Origin: Vigna angularis
Taxonomy: Eukaryota > Streptophyta > Magnoliopsida > Fabales > Fabaceae
Assembly: GCF_016808095.1 (NCBI RefSeq)
Contig: NC_068976.1
Span: 2,128,001-2,192,000, forward strand
Length of the DNA: 64,000 bases
Direction: 5' to 3'
The notes under the pieces were generated by a model, which saw only the letters and a list, made by a program, of their open reading frames with translations, was not told the origin of the DNA and did no database searches. The stretch's first letter is position 1. Each line of letters begins with the position of its first letter. Of this stretch, positions 57,738 to 64,000 are shown in pieces. Made by a program: the position numbers and the translations under genes.

Positions 57738-58610
57738 TTCTTATGGTGGAAACAACTGCAACACAAATTAAATTTATATAGTTGGTGTCGAATGTTGAGT
57801 GCATTCGATGCGAAAGACTGGGGATTGTGTCAAATATTTGTGCTTAATGACGTCCTATATCATTATTCATCGTAGAAATGTCTACATTTAGTCAGCAAGG
57901 AGTTCATAAGAATCCAAAGATATTTTTTACTTTTTTAGTGAATGATGTTTGAACGTCGAATTCGGCGGGGCTTCGACGTTTTGACAATTTTGGTCCGCAG
58001 ATCATCTAATTTTTAATATTTTTTCTTTTTAATTTTCAATCATTCAATAACACGTCTGACTTTGTGGAGTAATGGGACATTAATGGTGTGCTATTTCCAA
58101 CGATGTTTTTCACGTCTTTTGTTGGGGGCTGGACGTCAATTAGTTCTTATGGTGGAAACAACTGCAATACAAATTAAATTTATATTGTTGACGTCGAATG
58201 TTGAGTGCATTCGATGAAAAAGTCTGGAGATTGTGTCAAATATTTGTGATCAATGACGTCTTATATCATTATTCATCATAGAAATGTCTTCGTTTATTCA
58301 GCAAAGAGTTCATACCAGAATCCAAAGATATTTTTTACTTTTTTAGTGAATGATGTTTGAACGTTGAATTCGGCGGGGCTTTGACGTTCATACAATGTGG
58401 CAGTTACTAATCATAATTACATGATGTAGTGCTTTTATAATGATTTAATTCCTCAGCGGATCATCTAATTTTTAATATTTTTTTCTTTTTAATTTTTAAT
58501 CATTCAATAGCACGTCCGACTCTGTGGAGTAGTGGGACATTAATGGTGTGTTGTTTCCAACGATGTTTTTCACGTTTTTTGTTGGGGGATGGACGTCAAT
58601 TAGTTCTTAT
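57738..58610 (+). repeat. ~406-bp tandem repeat with ACGTCGAATTCGGCGGGGCTTCGACGT-type cores
   Basis: Two units begin TTCTTATGGTGGAAAC at 57738 and 58144. Each has ATGTTGAGTGCATTCGATG, AATGACGTC, a palindrome core near 57950 or 58360, and GTGGAGTA.TGGGACATTAATG. The second unit has an extra ~57 bp after its core. Both end in TTGTTGGGGG.TGGACGTCAA. Confidence 0.75.
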
Positions 58611-59419
58611 CTGAATCGAAAGAGATGTATTACTTTCCACTGAATGATGTTTGAACGTCAACTGCGGCTGGGCTGTGACGTGGCTACAAATGATGGACTA
58701 TGGCAGTTGCTAAGCATTATTCATGAAATAATGTATGTATATTTCTTAGACAGTCTGACGTCATCATTTCATCTATAAATTTTGCTTAATCCCTGCCTTC
58801 TTGTTTCTCTGTTGAACATATTAGGATTCATGGTTTTTATATCCTTTGTGTTTTCTTTTCCTTAGATTTCGTAGCATTTCTATTCCTCAAATTACAATTT
58901 GCTCACTTGAATTTCAAAGTGTCGCATTCAGGTCTCAGTTCATATGAAGGTGGCCTTTGAAATTCAAGTCAACAAAATGTTTTTTATAGTACAGAAATGA
59001 TTAAGTTATCTTACTGAAAGGGAAGCGCTTAGGAAAAAGAAAAAATGGTTCATATGTGTTTAATGCTGAAACAATTTTATGATCTAAAATCATTATATAA
59101 AGAAGATGTTCAACTTCAACATTCAACAATGTATGAATCGTTTTTTAAATTGTCTTGGAGTTGTCTTCTACCATTAGATTTCAAAGCTATTTGATTTCTT
59201 ATGGTTGAAACAACTCCAAGACAAGTTAAATTTATAAAGTTCACGTCGAATATTGAGTCAATTCGACGCAAAGGCCTGGTGATTGACGTCTTCTTTTTGG
59301 GATCACTGACGTCCTATATCTTAGAGGATTTCAAAAAGAAATCTCCTTTTACAAAACACAACATCTAAAATGAAGACCAAAGATGATGGAAGACATTATA
59401 ACCAAAACCAGGAAGTAAA

Positions 59420-59850
59420 AAAAATATAAAAAAACCAAAGGAAAAAGTTAACATCAATTTGGTTGCGGAAGTAATGTAGGATAGGTTTTGAAAGGGTCTA
59501 CTTGAAATTCATAAGTGTTAACTTTTTCCTGTGTTTTCCCCCATGCCTTCATCGTTAACAAAGAAATGTCTTTGTTTAGTAAAGGAAAAGAAGGAAAACA
59601 CAAGAAAAAAGTTAACATGAATTTGATTACCGAAGTTATGTAGGATAGGTTTTCAAAGGGTCTACTTGAAATTCATAAGTGTTAACTTTTTCCTATGTTT
59701 TCCCCTAGGCCATCATGGTTAACAAAGAAATGTCTTCGTTTAGTAAAGGAAAAGAAGGAAAACACAAGATAAAAGTTAACATGAATTTGATTACCGAAGT
59801 TATGTAAGATATGTTTTCAATGGGTCTACTTATTTATCAACGTGAAAGGC
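59420..59850 (+). repeat. ~163-bp tandem repeats with GTTAAC inverted arms
   Basis: Three units start with GTTAACAT at 59448, 59611 and 59775. Each pairs AAAACACAAGAAAAAAGTTAAC with an opposite GTGTTAACTTTTTCCTGTGTTTT, so a unit can fold on itself. A diverged relative, also in two arms, lies at about 61975-62100. Confidence 0.75.
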
Positions 59851-60418
59851 ATTGGAGTGGTTGGGAAGATTAATTGTGTGACCAGAATGTTACGTCAAAT
59901 TCGGATGGTATTCGACATTTTAATCTTCATCCAAAAGCCAAACTTCGCTCCATTTTTTATTATTTTTTCTTTTTCCTTTTAAATTGTCACTTTAATGTCC
60001 AAGCCTCATAGATCTTCAACGTTTTTTTCGTCAGAAGCACCAGAGATTTTTTTACTTTTTCACTGAATGATGTTTGAACGTCGAATTCGGCCGGGATTGG
60101 ACATTCATACAAGATACTATGCATAATTACACGATCTAATGTCTGTCATCGGATTTCGAATCCTTTTACACAGTTGACGTAATATTTGAAACGAAGAGAT
60201 CCACGTCCATTATTGATACCACTCGACGTGTATCGAATAAATTTATTTACAACAATGCCACCGGTTATTGTTAACGTTGGATGTTTTGTTATTTGACGTT
60301 GAACGCGTGACGTTGCGCACCCTTATATACACTGAATTTGAAAATCTTATGTACATTGAGTTGTTTCTACATTGGTAAACCCTAATACTGAGGAAAATTA
60401 TCTGGTATCCAAATTCAA

Positions 60419-60501
60419 ATGGCTTCTTCATCACATCCTTCAACAGACACAGGAAAGGTTGTTGTGGCTGCAAGAAATGCTGATCTTTTAAATATGACGT
60501 C
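60419..60501 (+). pseudogene. P5: N-terminal fragment of the P family
   Basis: It begins MASSSHPSTDTGKVVVAARNAD, matching the Ser-rich basic start and the RNA(N/S)P segment of P2-P4 for about 25 codons. It then runs into TATGACGTCAAC repeat sequence. It is on the + strand, opposite to P2-P4. Too short to say more. Confidence 0.5.
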
Positions 60502-60757
60502 AACTTATACAATATGCGACGTAACATTCATTTTTTCCTATTTTTATCTTTGAAAACGTCGACATTTTTAAGAATTCGACGTAAAAAAACTTCAAGGATT
60601 TTAAAAAATAACCCATAATAACATTAAACAAAGGGAAAATATGAAAATATAACCACGAAAAGTATATATTAAAATTTCAAACAGAGTTCAAACATACACA
60701 AATATATTAAAATATTACATTAATTTCTGAAAAATTAACTAAAATCGACTCTTCTTC

Positions 60758-61798
60758 CTAAACTGAGTCAAATGTCTCCATAGACTCATCTTCTGTTGTG
60801 TCGTCTTCATCATCAGATTGACTTGCTGAGAAAGTTATGAGAGCATTGTCTTTATCTGATTTCTTGTGAATCATGATCAGAGATTTTTCAAATTGATCCA
60901 CAACAAATCTTTCAAACTCAGTCTGTGGAGTGAAGGTAGAAGGAATTTCGTCAACATCCTTGAACACCCAGCCATCTTTTGTTTTCTTTAGACAATTATG
61001 TCTCAATGCCGCTTTTCCTATTTCATTTTATTCGGTGCACCAATTTTTCTTTTCACCAGTAAGATCAACTTGATGATGCTTCAATACACTACTGATAAAA
61101 ACACCATATGGAAGAATATGTCCATGACTACTTGCAATTTCAATCATGTGCTCACTCATAACAACAACCCAGTTGGTTGGTATCCGGGTTTTTATGGCAT
61201 GAACCAAAAATAAATCTGCAGTAGTTAGACGATCACGTAAACATCTTCCAGGTAGTATTACCCAAGTAAGTACAAAAGCACACATTTTTTCTTCCAATTT
61301 GAAACCATCAAGTAGATACGGCTTGTATACCTTTAGCCTTGTTGGACTTCTCAGATATTCCTTATAAATTTCCTTCTTGTTGGTCCATTGGTTGAGTTCA
61401 GAATTTCTTTCATGAGACATGAAGCCTTCTGCTTTAAGACCAGTAAAAGATAGTCATATTTCGTCATCAATTTTAACATCGACACCTTTCACCCGAGAGC
61501 ATATAACACCATCGACAACCTTCAGATTGTGGTAGAAGACATGTACCAGGTCAGGATAGTAATCACCGGTCATTTCTACAAATTTTAGAAGCGAAACATC
61601 TACAAGCCATTCTTGAAAGATAAACCCCTCCCTTCTGAATAATTCCACATCCAAGAACTTGTGAGGGACCACCTTGAAGAGTTTTCTATAACATCCAAAT
61701 TTGTATCGTTCTTCGTCATCACTGATCCACCCATTTGGACTAGCATTTCTTACAAAGTGTGCAGCCTTCTTTCCATGCCGTGAAGATGAAGAAGCCAT
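60758..61798 (-). pseudogene. P4: best-preserved P-family gene in the CACTA array
   Basis: It starts MASSSSRHGKKAAHFVR at 61798; an upstream in-frame Met at 61819 is less like the relatives. The frame is continuous for about 346 codons with only two in-frame stops, at 61454-61456 (expected Trp) and 61028-61030. Blocks in order are NGWISDDEERYKF, VPHKFLDVELFRREGFIFQEWL, YYPDLVHVFYHNLKVVDGVI, SRVKGVDVKIDDEI, LKAEGFMSHERN, a hydrophobic FVLTWVILPGR segment, RIPTNWVVVMSEHM, LPYGVFISSVL, GWVFKDVDEIPSTF, TPQTEFERFVVDQFEKS and an acidic tail DDEDDTTEDESMETF. No catalytic motif or signal peptide is seen. About 35 codons longer than P3, with the region P3 lacks. Function unknown. Confidence 0.75.
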
Positions 61799-62494
61799 TT
61801 GAGAACAGGATTTAGACATTTACAGGAAGGGTTTAAGAATTTTGTTTCTGACAATGATACATGATAGATTTAATCAAACTATATGATGACTTTTACATGA
61901 ACAAGAAACTACATAAAAAAACACAGGAATTAAATAAAAAAAACTAGAAAAATAATGGAGAATGTTTTTGAAATTTATAAGTGTTAACATTTTCCTCAGG
62001 ATTTCCACCGTGCCTTCATTGTTAACAAAGAAATGTCTTTGTTTAGTAGAGGAACTAATGGAAACCCTAAGGAAACAGTTAACATGAATTTGGTTACGGA
62101 AGCTCTGTAGTGTAGGATTTCAAAGGGTAGTTCCAAAGGATCCGAAACTGTATTTAAAGAAAATGCTGGGAGCCACTAATGCGCCCAACTACTCCGTGCC
62201 CATCAATAATAAAACATCGAAACCTTTAGAAATTCGTCGCCCATCAAGTCAATGCTTATATTGTTAGAGTTCAACTTCAACTGCATAATAAAGCGTCGAT
62301 CGCTTTAGAAATTCATCGTTGCTGTAATTATTTTTTTGGGATATATAAGATTGAAAATTTTAGTTGGGCCTGAAACTGATAAGATTTGATGCACAACTTT
62401 ATAAATACTAGATTTGAAAACGCACTCAGGGTTTTCTAAACTGAAGAGTTACAAACCCTAGAAATGTGAAAGACGTTCCAGAATCTGATCAAAT

Positions 62495-62812
62495 ATGGAT
62501 TCTTCATCATCATCAAGAAGAAAATGGAAGGTTGCCCTGATTGCAAGGAATGCTAATCCTATAGGTTGGATTAGTGATGAAGACATTTGACGAAAGCTTT
62601 TTAGTCTAAGGAAGATTAAAACTATGGTTTCTCACAGATATCTAAAACTGGTGAGGGTGTTCTACTCCAACTTAAAGATGAGTGATGAAACATTTTGTTC
62701 CACAGTCAAGCGGGTTGATATAAAGGTTTGGATTTGTCATCAGCAAGTCTATCCCATATCTGAATCTTGGAGTGCAAACAAAACAAATTTGACAAAAATT
62801 GAAGAAGATTAG
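62495..62812 (+). pseudogene. P6: internally deleted P-family copy on the + strand
   Basis: It starts MDSSSSSRRKWKVALIARNA at 62495, has a TGA at 62588-62590, and stays in frame to 62812. The first ~50 codons match P2-P4. About 40 codons, from VSHRYL directly to LVRVFYSNLK, are missing in frame, then STVKRVDIKV leads into unrelated sequence. It lies opposite in strand to P4, whose start is about 700 bp away, so the two are divergent. Confidence 0.65.
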
Positions 62813-62842
62813 TGGGCTAAATGGTATGTGGTGAAAATAGAT

Positions 62843-63255
62843 TGTATGTCAGAATCGCTAAAAAGATTCTTGGGGCTCAAGTAAATTGAAAGCTGACTAC
62901 AACAGAAGAATATGGATTTTCATTCTATGATTTTAGTTTTGTAATCAGTGGCTTCTTAAGCCATCTTTTGTTTTGCTGGTTGTAATCATCTTTTGTATGT
63001 CAAAATCACTAAAAAGATTCTTGGGGCTCAAGTAAATTGAAAGTTGACACAGTCATTGACAAAAGACTCTAAGGATTGAAAAATCACCGACAAAATGAAA
63101 AGGAAGGCGATGTGAACAACCAGAAAGGGATCAACAATAATTTTGCAACACAAGAATATGGATTTTTGTTGTTTGATTTTAGTTTTGTAATCAGTGGCTT
63201 CTTAAGCCATCTTTTGTTTTGCTGGTTGTAATCATCTTTTGAATATTAATAAAAA
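62843..63255 (+). repeat. Duplicated 3' end downstream of P6
   Basis: A block with AAAAAGATTCTTGGGGCTCA and GTAATCAGTGGCTTCTTAAG occurs at about 62843-62993 and again, with ~95 extra bases, at 62994-63240. The second copy ends in ATTAATAAAAATC, a plausible polyadenylation signal, so this may be the 3' untranslated end of a P-type transcript. Confidence 0.55.
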
Positions 63256-64000
63256 TCTCTTTTGCCAATAACATTAGTGAATGGTGATTGAATTGTTTAA
63301 ATTGATTAAATCACTTGTATGATTGTAATTGAAATTTTTAATGTTACATCATTACATTGAATATACCATTGCACTCTTTTTGCAATAGTACGTTGATTAG
63401 TAAAGCTACTCGACGTAATATTAATAGAAAAGTTATGAAACGAAGAGGTTAACGTCGTTTTTCAGACTTCGACGTATTATTGTCAGCCAGATTACTCCCT
63501 TTTTATTTCTTTTTCCTTTAAACCAACAATAAACGTCCAATTTCTTTTTCCTTTATTCGTTAACCAAACCTAAAGGTCGCTCCCTTTTTTTATTTATCCT
63601 TTTTAAATTCAAATAGAACGTCCAACTTTATATGGGAAAACGCAGTTGGTTAGGCTTGATAAATTATGTGTTAGAAACGAAGAGATCCACGTCATATACT
63701 AACACCACTCGACATCCAAGTATATGGGAAAACACTGTTGGTAGGGCATGACAAATGCTACGTTAAAATGAAAAGATACACGTCAATATTGACACCACTC
63801 GATGTCCACTTTATTTGGGAAATACATAGGGACATCCACGTTATTTGGGAAATACATAGGGCCATCATTTTCCTTTAGCATTCGACGTAAAATTATTTGA
63901 AGGATTTCTAAAAGAAATCCATTATTACGTAGGTTCGTTAATGGAAATGAAACAAAGGAAAAACATAATAACACTAAACATAGCAAACAACTAGTGCAGA
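63256..64000. repeat. End of window: ACGTC/CCACTCGAC repeats
   Basis: It has copies of GAAACGAAGAGATCCACGTC followed by ACACCACTCGAC (about 63670 and, weaker, 63765; another at 60190) and a small tandem GGGAAATACATAGGG pair at 63817-63861. The repeat field continues to the last base, so the element or array is not closed inside the window. Confidence 0.6.

Larger units (their letters stand above)
39270..64000 (-). mobile_element. Very large CACTA transposon (left end seen, right end beyond the window)
   Basis: The left terminus reads CACTAATACAAAAATAGCG at 39270, a slightly altered CACTA end. It is followed by ACGT-rich subterminal repeats (39348-39749). Next come the two classical CACTA genes on the reverse strand: TNP1/Ulp1-like (42128-44812) and TNP2 (44892-48017). 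To their right the same ACGTCGAA-type palindromes recur from about 48670 to the end of the window, as expected for the other subterminal region. No right terminus (TTTTTGTAGTG type) was found before 64000, so the element would exceed 24.7 kb. Five copies or fragments of the P gene lie inside. That all of 48.7-64 kb belongs to this element is inference from the shared motif. Confidence 0.5.

Noticed and set aside
1..64000. Bacterial-type operons, ribosome binding sites, riboswitches or replication origins
   Set aside because: The sequence is plant transposon-rich nuclear DNA with split genes and LTRs; nothing of that kind is expected or seen.

Overview
The window is gene-poor plant DNA made almost entirely of nested and decaying transposable elements. 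I found no convincing host gene, rRNA or tRNA gene. The element families present (long-LTR Ty1/copia with a UBN2-type gag, Athila-like and CRM-like Ty3/gypsy, and CACTA elements with TNP2 and TNP1/Ulp1-like genes) are typical of a dicot. The general look resembles phaseoloid legumes (Vigna/Phaseolus/Glycine), but that is recollection of style, not a database match. A young CRM-like element and the depth of nesting suggest pericentromeric heterochromatin.

Layout. 1-3889: AT-rich DNA, a dead copia remnant (gag, protease, integrase start) and a reverse-strand gypsy LTR relic. 3890-32774: one large nest. The outer shell is copia Y (+), whose 5' LTR begins at 3890 and whose 3' LTR ends at 32774; both outer edges carry TCTTT. 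Its 5' LTR is split by two further layers. The first is copia X (-, 4926-11276), which has a gag relic and an accessory gene (P1) where pol should be. The second is a pol-less Athila-like LTR-internal-LTR block (+, 11277-12729 and 21130-25253). Inside one Athila LTR sits a nearly pristine CRM-like gypsy element (-, 12730-21129). It has 723-bp LTRs that differ at 3 sites by eye, TSD TGTAA, and one open 1515-codon gag-pol. Copia Y's pol (25810-30484) is itself broken by a solo LTR (28486-29825, TSD AAGCA).

32775-39269: a gag relic into which Y inserted, a reverse-strand LTR with an array of ATAATCGATTAT palindromes, a 5'-truncated Tnt1/Tork-like copia pol with its 3' LTR, and about 1 kb of featureless AT-rich DNA.

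39270-64000: what looks like one very large CACTA transposon whose left end is visible and whose right end lies beyond the window. It holds 201-bp subterminal repeats, a small complete CACTA (39889-42125, TSD TTT) nested 3 bp past a stop codon, a TNP1/Ulp1-like gene (42128-44812) and a TNP2 transposase gene (44892-48017), all decayed and on the reverse strand. Then come about 15 kb of segmental and tandem repeats full of an ACGTCGAA...TTCGACGT palindrome. Five copies or fragments of the same accessory gene family (P2-P6) are scattered through that array.

The main observation is that one domain family lies inside three unrelated transposon classes in this window: in place of pol in copia X, as the only ORF of the Athila-like block, and in five copies in the CACTA array. 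It resembles the 'putative plant transposon protein' domain, which I recall as PF20167, and several copies end in an acidic tail. All copies carry stops, so any activity must reside elsewhere, but the pattern suggests a mobile accessory gene shared by different selfish elements.
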